From Oscheius sp. JU75 (Eukaryota > Nematoda > Chromadorea > Rhabditida > Rhabditidae): 64,000 bases of DNA. How positions within the stretch are numbered: the first letter of the stretch is position 1; each line of letters begins with the position of its first letter. The translations under genes and the position numbers were made by a program. This document shows, piece by piece, positions 11,618 through 22,818 of this stretch. The notes beneath the pieces were generated by a model. That model had not been told where the DNA came from, ran no database searches, and saw only the letters and a program-made list of their open reading frames with translations. The DNA lies in contig JASJZC010000001.1 of assembly GCA_037178855.1 (NCBI GenBank), positions 1,984,001 to 2,048,000 of the forward strand. Reading direction: 5' to 3'.

Positions 11618-14600
11618 TCAGGCGTTGGACATTCGGACGGTTGGCTTGACGATCAGCTTGCCGTTCTGAAAGTTGTGGTTATTTTAGGTTATCGAGCCGA
11701 AAATATCAGATTGCTGCAAATCGCATTTGAACTACATTTCTAGCAATTACGATAGGTTTCTTACAGGAATTTTAAACAGGAACATAGCATGCAGTCTGTT
11801 GAAAAAAACGAGGGCATAAGTTATTTTCTTCTAGCGCATGCTCTTTTTTTTAACAGGCACAAGCTAATCATGGCATTTGAACTGTTTGTAATAGGTTGCA
11901 AACTTTTTTAGTGATTCATCACAATACTTGGCAGTTTTCGCAAACAGGATAACCTCACTTTTTAGGTTTTATTTGGCGCTGCTTTCTGCAAGAAGGTCAA
12001 ATGAAAGTTTCCGTAACCGCAGCCACAAAAAATTAGAGATAGGTACGGTTGTGCCCATTTTTCTTTTATAAGGAAACTAAAAAAAGAGAAGAGTTCAGAT
12101 TGCTGCCAGTCACGAGATAATCTTGCGCTGATCACCAATTAGAGGCCGGCTAATAAGCTACAGAATGGAAAGTTCAGGCTACGATATCAATTTTCCTTTA
12201 CAATTTATAGGGCGAACAAGTGTTTTTACCCTAGATGTCCCGTAAAAGTTAAAGTAAAACTAGATAAAAAAAAACCAGAGCACTTTTAGCACTAAAAGCG
12301 AAAAAAAAACTCACATCATCGCAGCTGAGGCTGAAGTAGGATAGCGACTCACGACATCGCCGAGCGATCCTGAAAATTGAGTTGTTTTAAAAACTTCAGG
12401 AACCATCTGGGCTAAAATCAAGCCTCTGAGAAGGCGGAAAACGAAAGATTTCGTCCAGAGATTGCGCGAGAACACGAATAATCAAAATGGAGGGGGATGT
12501 GACGCGTTAAGGAACGGCCAAGCCTCCCTAAGGAACCAATACAAAAAAACTTTTTGGTGAAAACGTCGTGGAAATTTAAGGAAACCCCGATGCAAATGAT
12601 ATCAAGAGACTCCCAAGCTGTCAGCACAGAGCCAGTGGCGTCAAATGAGCACATTAAACTCAAAATTGAGTCAGAGAGTGGGAGGAAGGGAAGCCAAGGG
12701 ACCATAATCGAGGGGAGAGCGACTGGCCAGAAAAGAAACTGGAATTGGAAGCAGGGATGGAAAGATCAAAAACTGGGAAACTATTTGCTAATCCCTGGAA
12801 AGATTGGTGCAAAATCTAGCATTTATGACAGAACACTTTGCAAGTCTTTAGGCAGAAACGACCGAGTTTTGTCAACTATTTGCGTTAGAAATGCGCAATA
12901 ATACGTAGTTTTGAAGAAAAAAGTTCAGCCAGTTTTGTAGCATAATCTTGCCGCTAGAAAACTAGGCATGGAATTATGTTAATTTGGAGCGAAAATGGGC
13001 TGCAAACTTTTTGAATTTAGTGTATTCGAAGATGCAAAAAGACCCTCTATAAAAAAACATTTGGAGCAAGAGTGACAGGAAGTAACGCGAGCCTAGACTT
13101 TAGAATAGGACAGCCTAGCAGAGCATAATAAGTCATGCGAATAGTATTCGTAGGGGAAGTGGTTGGAATCAAAACAGCGGCTACAGATTAGCAATTAGAC
13201 CGTGTATGTCATCGTTTCCCTGGAGTGATGAGCGACATCTTTCATGGTGTTAGACGGTAATCTGGAGGTCAGAAGATCGAAAGGTAAAATAGCCATTCAT
13301 CTAGGAAAAAAAGGCGTTTTTGAAAGTACGTAGTGTCAAACTTTGGTAACGGCTATATGTTAGCAAATCAACCAGCGAAAATTAAGAGGACTACGTGAAT
13401 GAAAAAGAGGAAAGAGAGGAAGTGAGGGCTCTTGGTGTGCAAACACGGAGACACTTTGTCAAACAATTTCGGGAAAAAATACACGGCAGCGCTTAACACG
13501 GGAGTGAATAGAGTGGCCGAGCGAGGGCTCAGATAAGGGAGAGAATGGAGGTCGAGGAATAATGGAAATGAGGCGGAAGAGGGAAGAAGAATAGAGTGTT
13601 TTTCATAAAATTCAAAATAAGGACATAGATTTTGACGGGAACATTTGACTAAAAACTGGGCGGATTTTCCAAGTTTTCTCACCTTTTTTACCGCGATAAG
13701 ATGGACTACAATCAGGCCACTTTTTAGGTACATTCCATGATAAAAAGTAAGAAAAAGGGCTCACAAAGAGGGCGCGACGACCTTCCTATGTATTCCGAAG
13801 CAGATGAATAGAATGATGAGCAGCGGGATGCTCACACTGAAGATCATGTGATTTTGAAGCGATTCGGACAGAGGGACGCTTCGCAGAGTCGGATCCGTGA
13901 TCCAGGCATAGGAGGTCAGCACGGCAGACAGCGCTGAGATTAGGAGAAGTACTAAAATAGCTGGTTTGACAAAAAAAAAAGAACTTACATCGCCATCGAA
14001 TACACCTCGGTCCCATGTGGTGAATGACTTCTGTTAGTCGCCTCTCGAAAAACCGGAGATCTAAAAATATAACACATTTGTATTGGAAGTATTTCAATAT
14101 TTCTCAAAAAAAGCTGCGTATCAATTTGTGGACAAAGAAAAATTTCTAGATATTTAAATAGGACTTAAAAGGGTGTTTTTATCTTCAAAAAAGGCGCCAA
14201 GTTTCATACTGTTCAACATTTCACACATCACTAAAAATTGATGTTTTAAAGCGAGCCTAAGGCGGTTGCATATAGGTTTTTTGCATCAGTTGCTAGTTGC
14301 AGAATCATCATTTTTGACAAATTTCCTTTCCCCGCACTTCTTTCTGATTTGCGCGCCAAATTTAAACAGTGTAGCGCCTTAAGCTCACTTTAAGTGACAT
14401 CGTTACTTGCAAAAATGAAAGATGATTATGTTTCACGTCGTAAACATATTGCGGATATTTTCACGACATTACAGCCAAAAACGGGCCTATAGGAAGCATA
14501 AAAAAAGGCTACATCATCTATTTTTTGAGAGCTCTCGTTAGGCATCTGTATTTTATCACATGGTATCATGCAGATTTCATCCTTTTTCTGTGAGAAAAGA

Positions 14601-14648
14601 CTAACCTTCACAAGCTGTCGACGCGTCGTCGCTCTTCACCTTCACCAT
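11618..14648 (-). CDS. nepr-1: CNEP1 phosphatase regulatory subunit 1 (NEP1-R1/TMEM188)
   Basis: Five minus-strand exons: 14606-14648, 13989-14060, 13765-13951, 12315-12369 and 11618-11665, 134 residues (human protein about 125). The family signature is clear: [11 protein letters not shown] at about 15-25, two hydrophobic helices at about 39-57 and 74-92, then [10 protein letters not shown], a cysteine-bearing IARRCRESL segment, SCDD and a basic GKLIVKP tail. The family's role is to bind and activate the nuclear-envelope phosphatase CNEP1, which dephosphorylates lipin and so limits phospholipid synthesis at the nuclear membrane. The start lies 257 bp after the ngp-1 stop on the same strand. 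A TTTCCAG acceptor 36 nt before the ATG is a likely trans-splice site, so the two genes look like one operon. From memory, the C. elegans homologues are also neighbours (T19A6.2 and T19A6.3). Confidence 0.93.
14311..14391. repeat. Dispersed repeat, copy 1
   Basis: Starts with TTTTTGACAA, then a C-rich block, TCTTTCTGATTTGCGCGCC, an AAATTTAAACAG block and a TTAAGCTC block. The same series of words occurs at 24359-24437 in an AFG1L intron. This copy lies in the first intron of nepr-1. Confidence 0.65.
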
Positions 14649-14904
14649 CTTTTGGCCCGTACTTATTCAACTATACTTTTCTACCTGGAAATTTACCGGG
14701 TTATCACGCTCTGGAATACCATTCACATGAAAAAAAAGATATTAAAGGACTGCAAAGCCTCACATGCATTCAAATTTCTCAGAAGAAGAACATTAGAATT
14801 TACTCAGATTTCAACAAGTGAAGGCGGAAAACATTAGTGGACTATTTTGGAGGGGGTAACAACAAGGAAAATCAACAAAACAAGGCACAAGAAAAGTCAA
14901 GAAA
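14649..14904 (-). other. Intercistronic region ngp-1 to nepr-1
   Basis: 256 bp between the stop of ngp-1 and the start of nepr-1 on the minus strand. The TTTCCAG acceptor (AG at 14685-14686 in plus coordinates) sits 36 nt before the nepr-1 ATG. Distance and acceptor fit a nematode operon with spliced-leader addition to the downstream mRNA. Confidence 0.55.
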
Positions 14905-17900
14905 TTATTGATGTTTGACCTTCTTTTTCTTCTCGAGCTTCTTTCTCCACATGTTGTTCTTGTTTGTGGTCACCTTGCTCCCAAATTCGACCACGCCACT
15001 GCCGGTTCCGTCCTAAAAATATTAAAATTAGAAAAATACATAAAACAAGAATATTTATTGCCTTCTTGGGAACCTTTTGCATGTCTAATTATTCTTTAAA
15101 AAAAGGTAATAAAAAATTTGTCGCGCATGGGGATCAAACCCGGGTCATCTATAGTCTATTTCCAACGTTCAGCGGTACCTGAATTTGAACGCTGACGGCA
15201 CAGTATTTGCGCGCAAACAAAAAATTCCAAAACTTTGAATTTTCTTCATTTTCCGCATACTTTTTACAAATTTTGACTGTGTAACCGAATTCTAGACATG
15301 CATAAACCTACTTGACAACAAATTTAGGGGAAATATCTAAGAAAAGCGTTGAAAATGGCCAAAGTATGTGATCAGAGCCCCATTTTCGGCTTCCACGCTT
15401 TTTTAGGCGTTTTTCTGGCAGATTTTTCTACAAAATGGGTGTCAAGTAGATATTCTTAGGTCCCGAATCCAATGCCAATGTTAAAACAACGAAAAAATGG
15501 CTGTAAACACTTAAAAATAGCGAATCTGAGCCCGGGCTACTGTAATTTCCTCGCAAGACCTTTCGCATTCTACCTTTAAAGAATTCGTAAGTGCCGCTGG
15601 AGGTTGGAAATAGACTATAGTTCAAGAGGGGCGCCTCTTACCAATACACTACTTTTGCACTGATATTTTGTAAAGCTGTAACTTTGTATGGAGATAAGAA
15701 TAAGATAAGAGGATACCTAAAATATAATTGCATACTCTTACACCACGCAAAAAAACTAGAACATGGTGGGATCGAACCCGGCTCGTTTGCGTCATAACCC
15801 ACAATTTAGTGTCTACAATCAGCCGTCTCCGACGGCTTCGCCATTCTTTTGCCTTTAGTTTGCATCGGCGACTGCGTCGCTTCGCAGTAACAAAAGACTC
15901 TCACTGGCAAGTACAAAAAGTTTTAGAGCGACCCCAAAGTTGACTTGCCTCCCAATTGAGACGAAAACTGTTCCTGAACAACATAATTGGCTCGCTTCTG
16001 TTTCGTGATCTCGGACAAACAAAACAAATAGAGAGTCCGCTACAGAAGCCTCCGCGCTTTAGATAGTAGAGATATACCACACGCAGATAAAGTATGGTTA
16101 CCTTAGCAGCCGCAGCCTGAACAATACTGGGTCCTTGGGCGAGACGCTGCTTCTTGGCATTCTTCTTGCCGGCTCGTTTGCCTCGACCACGCTTCTCTCC
16201 TACTGCTGGCTCCTTCTTCGTCTTTTTCTCCTCTTCCTTCTCGAGCTTGTCGTCGTCATGCATCGCCTCAAAGTCCTCTTCGAGATCCGAGACGCCGGAC
16301 AGGTCTGTCAGTCCGGAACAGGTCGATTCCACATCGGTCAGCTCATCGTCCTGAAAAGTCTTTTTTAGGCCAACATTCACGTCATAAATTCGTTCGTGGG
16401 ACTTCGCGCTTCGCAAGGGAGGACTTTACCACTACACTGTTAATGCAATACTGAAAACTAGCTTTACTACGCGCAGAAGTGAGCAAATTAGGTGTTTGAA
16501 AATTAAAAAGATGCGTTGGAGGACGTGGTAATTTTGTTGTAGGCTACTTTTATTTTTTCTCAATTTTATCTAACATCACTAATAAAGCACTATGGCAATA
16601 AGAATCTACTTTTTAGGCTACTGTACTCTTCGACTATTTGAGGTACAGATCGCAATAGTGCTTATGAAACAAATACTTTTCCGAAAGTTTCAGAAATAGA
16701 CAAACAAGTTTTACCAACCCGGAAAACGAGCACGACCCGTTTTTCTTTGCAGTCGAAGTGCTAACCGACTGAGCCATGAGGACATAGATCGCGATGAGAA
16801 GATACGTACACAGAGATAGAAAAGAATGACACGAATCCCTTTAACAAAATCATACCGATCCCAGCTGTTGATCCTCAGTTCCTTCCGTCTCCTTCTCTTC
16901 ATCCTCCTCTCCTTCATCCTCGGCCTTCTCGCTCTGTGTCTCATTCAGCGGCTCGTCATCGTCAGCACAAAGAACGTTAATCGGTGCCTAAATATTATTT
17001 TCCTGTTTAAAATTACACAAGAAAGTACTTGATCAAATTCCTTAGCCGCTCGCTCCTCGCAGCCTGGCGGAACCTCGAAGTAGGGCAGTTTTCCACGCTG
17101 GAAGTCGTTCAAGACCTGCTTGGCGACACTGCCAATATCGGGTTCTCCTCCTTTCAAGAGACGTCCCGACTTGAAGGCAATCTTCGTCATGAAGTCCTCA
17201 GCATCGACCCAGTCCTCAATCATGTACTGCTTCTTCAGGTATTCCGGCTTGACGCGGTCTAGCACCCCCTGGACGTGATTTTCCGGATCCTTGACATTTT
17301 CCACACGGACCTAGAGAGACTGTTTTAAGCCAAAAATTTACAACGAGACTTACAACTCCCTTCAGGATGATCTGCGTCTCTGTGTCTCCTTGCGGGTAGA
17401 CGACCCCGGGGCAGTCAATGAGATAGATTTTGCGCATGAGCATCACATATTGCCACACTTTGGTCTCTCCGGCGATCGGGGCCGTCTTGCAAACTTTCTT
17501 CTTTCGTAGCGTGTTCACAATCGACGATTTTCCCACATTCGGGTAGCCGATGAATCCGACACTAATCTGAATTCTTTGTTTTTAATAGGGAACCAGGAGC
17601 TCATTAACTCCGTATTGAGGTCGGCCTGAGCACTACAATTAATCTCACGCGCGTACACACGAGAATGGGGCTGTTTTTTGGGGATGACTACTGACTGACA
17701 AGGCAATCTCCAATATGCTTTCCTGCGGACTATTTTTAGCCAGAAAAATCCGAAATTACAGTATGTTCTTTTTGGTCTAAAACAATTTCTACCATATCTA
17801 CAGTATCCTGTACCGGTTTTCGACGCTCTCATACTCTCAACATGTTCTGTCAACTTGCTCATGTCAGTCTTTTGCTCTCCTAGTCTTTCGCTCATGTTAG

Positions 17901-20900
17901 TATATTATCTCGTCAATCTACCCCAGCCCACACCGTTACTGTCAGCTTTCGACATTGGTTTAAAGTCATAGTACCCGCTTTCCCATTTTACAGTGGCCTG
18001 CATATCATACTCTTTCGTAGCTCCAAAAGCGAAGCGACCCGCTCTCCCACACACAGCCAAATCGATCTGCCGCGCCGGGCCGCGATTACGCAGCGTCTCC
18101 CGCCCCGGCGCGCTCTCGGTCCAGCACAGCACTCTCTCCCTCCTCCTACTAACTACAATGACGATGGCGGCGGCGGGCCCCCGCTCGCTCGCCAGCGCGC
18201 GTCAATAAGCCTCCACAGCCCTGTGGCAGTAGCGCGCGTCATTCCCTCCCGCCTTTTTCTATAGCTCATTTGCCTATTTATTTCCAGATGGAACACGTGA
18301 ATTCGGGCAGAAGCTGGTCTCCAGAGCTGCGCATGTTCCTAATCCGGTGTGTGCGACCGAAGGAGCGACTCTGGAGGAAATTCGGGAGCTGTGGACAGGA
18401 TACCGATGTCAGGATCAGTTTATGGTCGAGCATTCAAGAGGAAATCAACACGGCTTATGGCGTCTATGTGGACAGTTAGTCATCTTCTTTCGTATTAAAA
18501 ACAACCAATTCTAGTCGAGGAGATCAAGAAAACGTGGAAGAACTTAAAGGACAACTTTCTGAGGGTCAAGAAAAATTCTAACGGGCAGGGGAACACGAAG
18601 CCCGGTGCCAAGAAATGGTTCTTTTTTGACGAGCTGAAATTCTTGGACTCGGCTGACGATTTGACCGACTTCAAGTGAGCGGAAAGCACGACATTTAAAT
18701 GCGAGTTTCAAGGTTTCGGACCTCCCTTTTCCAAACCTTGGCCCCGGATTTGGCTACCGAAGAAGCCATTGGGCCGCCGGCCAAGAAATTTCGAGCTGAA
18801 GGAGATTTCGAGCTTGTTTTTGTACCGGCTTTGTACGAGAGACTCGTCACAAAACAACAAATTCCCCTAGGAGTGACTGTGCTCAGTCTGGACACTGATT
18901 TAGGCGAGTTTTGCAACATCTTTTTTTTTTTAATGAAAAAGCGAATTTTTAGACACTATGGCAACTCTAACAGATGGTCTGTGGGGCAGTACTCATCCCA
19001 GCTGTGTTCCTGGAACGGTTAAGCCAGCTTTTGAGGTGGAATCCTATGAGTAAGAAAGATAAAAAGTTACAAAAACGATACAAGTTTCAGAGATTCCCCC
19101 TCGAGAAGCATAACAACCTCGATTCTGATCACTGAGGAGAAACCTCTAACAGGCTTCGATTTCTGCAGTAAACGGGAGAATTTCCCGAAGAAAGAGGAGC
19201 TCTGCAGCAAAATCCAGACCGCGATTGAGCAACTGAGAGGAGATTACCAAAAGGCAGCCGTTATATTTCTGTCGCGAAGGAAACAAGCAGCAGCTGGTGT
19301 CGGGAAGCTGATGCAGAATTTTGATGACTATGTGAAGAGGGGCGAGAGAAGACCGGATGAGGTCAACAAGGTAGGGAAGATGACACTTAGAGTATCAGAA
19401 TGGCCACGAAGGAAATGGCATGTTTTGTTTGATTGATTGATAGGAACTGGCTGACAGTTTGTCTCATTTGACAGAAAAAATTTCTGGCAGGCTTATAGAC
19501 AAATTTAAGTAGTAGTAAAAATACCTGACAGAAAAACAGTAAACTGTAAAGGAGCAAGCGGAGATTGAAAGATACCAACAGGGTAAGGAAATTGACAGAA
19601 AGTGTCTGACATGATATGTTCGATCTATTGACCCGCAAACATTTTGAGAGAAACCTAACAGATTGACAGATGAACTTTGACATGTTAACAACAAAAAGTA
19701 TCTGAAAGACTGACATGTTGGTAGAAGCTGACAGCGGCAGACGACTATTGAAAGAATGACATCGATTTTTTGCTTGGCATATCGATAGCTATTGTCTGAC
19801 AGAGTAACTGGATGATTATTTGCAGGTTATCAAATACGCCTCGAAAGCCAAACAAAACGAGTTCGGGAGAATACTCGACCTTTTGGAGCGGTACAAAGAT
19901 GAGATCGAGCCGGAAAATGAGAAGGAGCTGATTTTCGCAAGTTAGTTGCTTCCTCGTTTTGGGTGGGAACTGGTGGAAAAATCGAATAAGACTGTTTTAC
20001 GAGAAAACCGCGCATTATTAGCCTTGTAGCAAGGCCCAAACGTTGGCCGCGTTCACCAAGAAGCGGATATTGTTGACTCTAACAAAAGCCACCAACTTCA
20101 GACGATATTGACCGTCTGACCGAGCAAAAACGGGCAAATGACCAACGTTTGGCTGAACTGAAACGAGACGTGGAAAGGATACAGGGCGAGCTTAGTGGAC
20201 AGCCCAGTGTGATCCGACGCACGAAGCTACGAAAAACCCTAGCCGAGGCTGAGGAAGAAATCGAGCGGCTAGAAGAAGAACATGAGACAATTGAGAAAAG
20301 TCTGGAGGATTTCAACGGGCTATTTTCTATTGCAAAAGTGGAAGACTAGGACAAATTTACGTGTAAATTTTGATCTCAAAATAAATGATAAAACTAGCCT
20401 GTTGTCTGTCTTTGTGAAGCTTGCCAAACTGGCGCAGAATGTTGATGACGGCCCCCTTGCCGAAGCTGTGCTGAATGGAGGCATGGAAGGCAATGGTGGG
20501 CATCTCCTTGGACAGCTCCGAGATCCATTTTCTCTGGAAAATGATAATTTTTCCGGAAGTTAACTGGTTTGCCGCAGCAGAACAAAAACTGACATGCCCA
20601 GAGATCAGACAGCATGTCAGCTTCAAGTCATTATGACATTTTTAGTCTTTGTAGAAAAGTTGAAAGAGTCTGGCTGACACAAACAGAACTCATCACAAAG
20701 GGGGACGAGGTTGAAAAAAAGGTACAGCTTCAGACGACAGCTGCATCATGTAAGAAGAGCAGGAACATTTTCTACCAACTCCAAGATGGTAGTAAAAAGA
20801 AGGAATGACATTTTTTTTTTTGAGAGAGTGTGTGTGACAGAATTCACTGACAAGTACACAACTAGACTTTTTGAAAAGTACAGGACAAAAGAGACCGACT

Positions 20901-21960
20901 AACAGTTTTGTGGCTAGGAAAACAGGTGGTTTCGACCGGTAAAGGTTCAAGAACTCACTGTGACCCAGGTCGGAACGAGATCGACCTTGTTGATGACGGT
21001 GACCAGATGCTTGTGCGGACGTTCCTTCCTCAAAAACTCTTCGACATGCTTGCACCGAGTGCCCATTGGATCTCTAGCATCGACGACCTGGACGACGACG
21101 TCGGATGAGTCCAACACCTTGTAGAGCTCTCCCCAGACACGATTACTCTGTCCGGCGCGGAACAGCGGATTCGGATTCTCGTTTCGCTGGAGATCACGAT
21201 CGTCGTTTTTCAAGTCGCGATCCTTCTTGGAGTCGTACTTTTCCTCCTTGTCCGCAATCTCCTTGGTCATGTTCTCGAGTGTATCGGAACTGAGCTTGGC
21301 CTTCTTACGCAGCGACTTTTTGCCGAAAGTGTACTCGAAGCTCTCCGTCTCCGTAATATGGACGCGTTGTTGCTGAAAAATGGGATTGAATAAATTCTGT
21401 AAATCTTAGTCACTTTAGCCTTCTCCTGGAGTAGACTGATGGGCAGTTTGGTCTGCTTCATGACGACCTGGAACGGGTCCTTCATAACCTTGCCCATGTT
21501 TTCTTGGAACTTCTGCAGTTGTTCCTGACCGATGATTCTCGTGTTACCTAGAGTTTACTGTTGACCAGCCTCAAAACGGGACTAACCGAACCATTTCCTG
21601 TTGGGTTCAACTCGGGCCTGAGTTCCGGACTTGAGCCAGCCCTGGAAAGGAGCAGCCTTCACGATCTTGCCGTCGGCGTCTCTGAAGACCCGTGTTTCTC
21701 CTAGTAGCCGGCAATGAATTACCTGATAGCCTTGAAGCTCTTGTACATCCTAAGACGGTTAATTGTGGCTTTCGATCGCTGCATCGTGCCGGCCTCCTTC
21801 TTTCGGTCTAAACCACAATTTTATGACATTTTATGACCAAAAAACCTGGATTCATGCTGTGATTTGAACCGCGGAAGGTGTGGCGATTCTTCACCGGGCC
21901 GTAGTCTCTTCCCATCTGGAGCTTTGAGCTCTTCTTGCCCTCATTTCTCGCCTTTACCAT
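14905..21960 (-). CDS. ngp-1: Nucleolar GTP-binding protein 2 (GNL2/NOG2)
   Basis: Eleven minus-strand exons: 21846-21960, 21723-21807, 21587-21700, 21414-21547, 20959-21372, 20399-20533, 17354-17566, 17029-17310, 16856-16987, 16102-16350 and 14905-15012, about 660 residues, normal for the family. This is a circularly permuted GTPase: NKVD (G4, about 278-281) precedes GYPNVGKS (G1, about 339-346) and DCPG (G3, about 383-386). The N-terminal NGP1 region includes [18 protein letters not shown]. The tail is acidic and then lysine-rich (nucleolar). NOG2 acts in pre-60S ribosome assembly. Two oddities: the exon 6/7 intron has a GC donor and hosts a gene on the other strand, and the exon 2/3 junction does not close by one base (only 22 bp lies between the best sites). 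The identity is sure; the exon 2/3 structure is not. Confidence 0.93.
15125..15182 (-). repeat. tRNA-derived element (degenerate)
   Basis: Minus-strand reading has GACCCGGGTTTGATCCCC (B box) with a degenerate A-box side. Its segment at 15149-15182 (CTATAGTCTATTTCCAAC and following bases) recurs inverted at 15583-15620. It lies in the last intron of ngp-1. Confidence 0.5.
15583..15662 (-). repeat. tRNA-derived SINE-like copy
   Basis: On the minus strand it reads TGTATTGGTAAGAGGCGCC, the same left-arm words found at 27390 and 29483. It also contains the inverted copy of the 15149-15182 segment, so two related elements face each other in this intron. Confidence 0.55.
15764..15827 (-). repeat. 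tRNA-derived element (degenerate)
   Basis: The minus strand carries CGGGTTCGATCCCACC, a good B box, about 45 nt after a weak A-box region. It lies in the last intron of ngp-1. No paired acceptor stem. Confidence 0.5.
16714..16780 (-). repeat. tRNA-derived element (degenerate)
   Basis: The minus strand begins ATGGCTCAGTCGGTTAGC, a near-perfect tRNA A-box region, but the B box is eroded. It lies in an ngp-1 intron. Confidence 0.5.
17990..18215. promoter_or_regulatory. GC-rich island upstream of the nested MADF gene
   Basis: Much richer in G and C than its surroundings, with CCGCGCCGGGCCGCG near 18070 and several CGCGC words, ending about 75 bp before the MADF start codon. It lies in an intron of ngp-1 and is the natural place for the promoter of the nested plus-strand gene. 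No specific factor site is claimed. Confidence 0.4.
18288..20349 (+). CDS. MADF-domain (Myb/SANT-like) protein with coiled-coil tail
   Basis: Seven exons with closing phases: 18288-18474, 18515-18674, 18713-18903, 18953-19049, 19091-19370, 19826-19940 and 20102-20349, 425 residues. The first 115 residues fit a MADF domain: an early hydrophobic stretch ([10 protein letters not shown]), [16 protein letters not shown], then [11 protein letters not shown] and [12 protein letters not shown], with the spaced aromatic residues typical of this DNA-binding fold. MADF proteins are usually transcription regulators. The last 80 residues are a charged heptad-like coiled coil ([17 protein letters not shown]). 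The ATG directly follows a TTTCCAG acceptor. The exon 3 donor is GC rather than GT. The whole gene sits antisense inside an ngp-1 intron, and its AATAAA (20380-20385) is 14 bp from the next ngp-1 exon. I recognise no specific orthologue. Confidence 0.85.
19390..19805. repeat. TGACAG-word repeat filling an intron
   Basis: The intron between MADF exons 5 and 6 holds many irregularly spaced copies of TGACAG, CTGACA and TGACATG, with T-rich spacers. It belongs to the GACAG-word class seen across this window. Confidence 0.6.
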
Positions 21961-22818
21961 TTTTTCGACAGGTAGGGAGAAGTTTTACCCCTGAAACAAG
22001 GAGATGTGATCGAGAAAAAGGAGAGGAAAGTGAAAGAGTTTCGCAAACATTCGATTCCGAAATTTTCTCGGCAAATCATTTATGAACAGGATTCTGAGTA
22101 GCAGAAATTGGGCTGATCGATGTGAATAACAAAAAGTTGCAAAGAAAATGCGATGAATTGAGATAAACGGGCAAAAACTTTATAGGGAAGGATTCAGCTG
22201 GTTGCCGCTCTGAAATGGGGCCAGTAACGTGAGCGGGCGCACCCTAACTTGGCGCAGTCTACGTTTTTTTTAACTTTCTGAATTGATCGGAGCCTTGTAA
22301 ACAGGATCAATTATAGAGGATAGGAGGAAACTTTTGCATGAGAAGCACAATAACCAAAATGAGGTGAAATACAGAGTCACATGCACACTAAACATTCTTC
22401 TAACTGTTGTCAGCAGGTCGTGTTTATTTCGGCAGTGCTTTTTTCGTACAAAAATTTAATAAAGTCTAGAAAAAGTGGAAAAGAAAGCGTTTTTCTGACT
22501 GTGAGAGATGGCAAAAAAAAATTAGAAGTGATTCGAAATCCCGCAGAAAAGTCCGTAGCCATAAGGCGGCAACTTGAATTTGAAGAATTCTAACTTTTTT
22601 CCCCGGGTTTGTCTGTTTTCCAGTTGAGTCTCCTTGTTTTTGCCATATATTTTTGCTCATAGAACCGGAGCTTCATAGAAAAGGAAAAGAAACAGTTGCC
22701 TTTGCTGTAGGTAACAAAACGCATTGAAAACCAGCTTAAATGAGCTTTTACAATCGACTCTACTCTTTTTCCTCACAAAAACCAGCTCCTACCATCAGTT
22801 TTTTAGGTTCCACAGTTG
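21961..22818. promoter_or_regulatory. Divergent intergenic region ngp-1 / AFG1L
   Basis: 858 bp separate the divergent start codons of ngp-1 (minus) and the AFG1-like gene (plus), so both promoters must lie here unless transcription starts further off. No coding signal seen. A TTTTTTAG acceptor at about 22806, 12 nt before the AFG1L ATG, is a likely trans-splice site. Confidence 0.5.
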
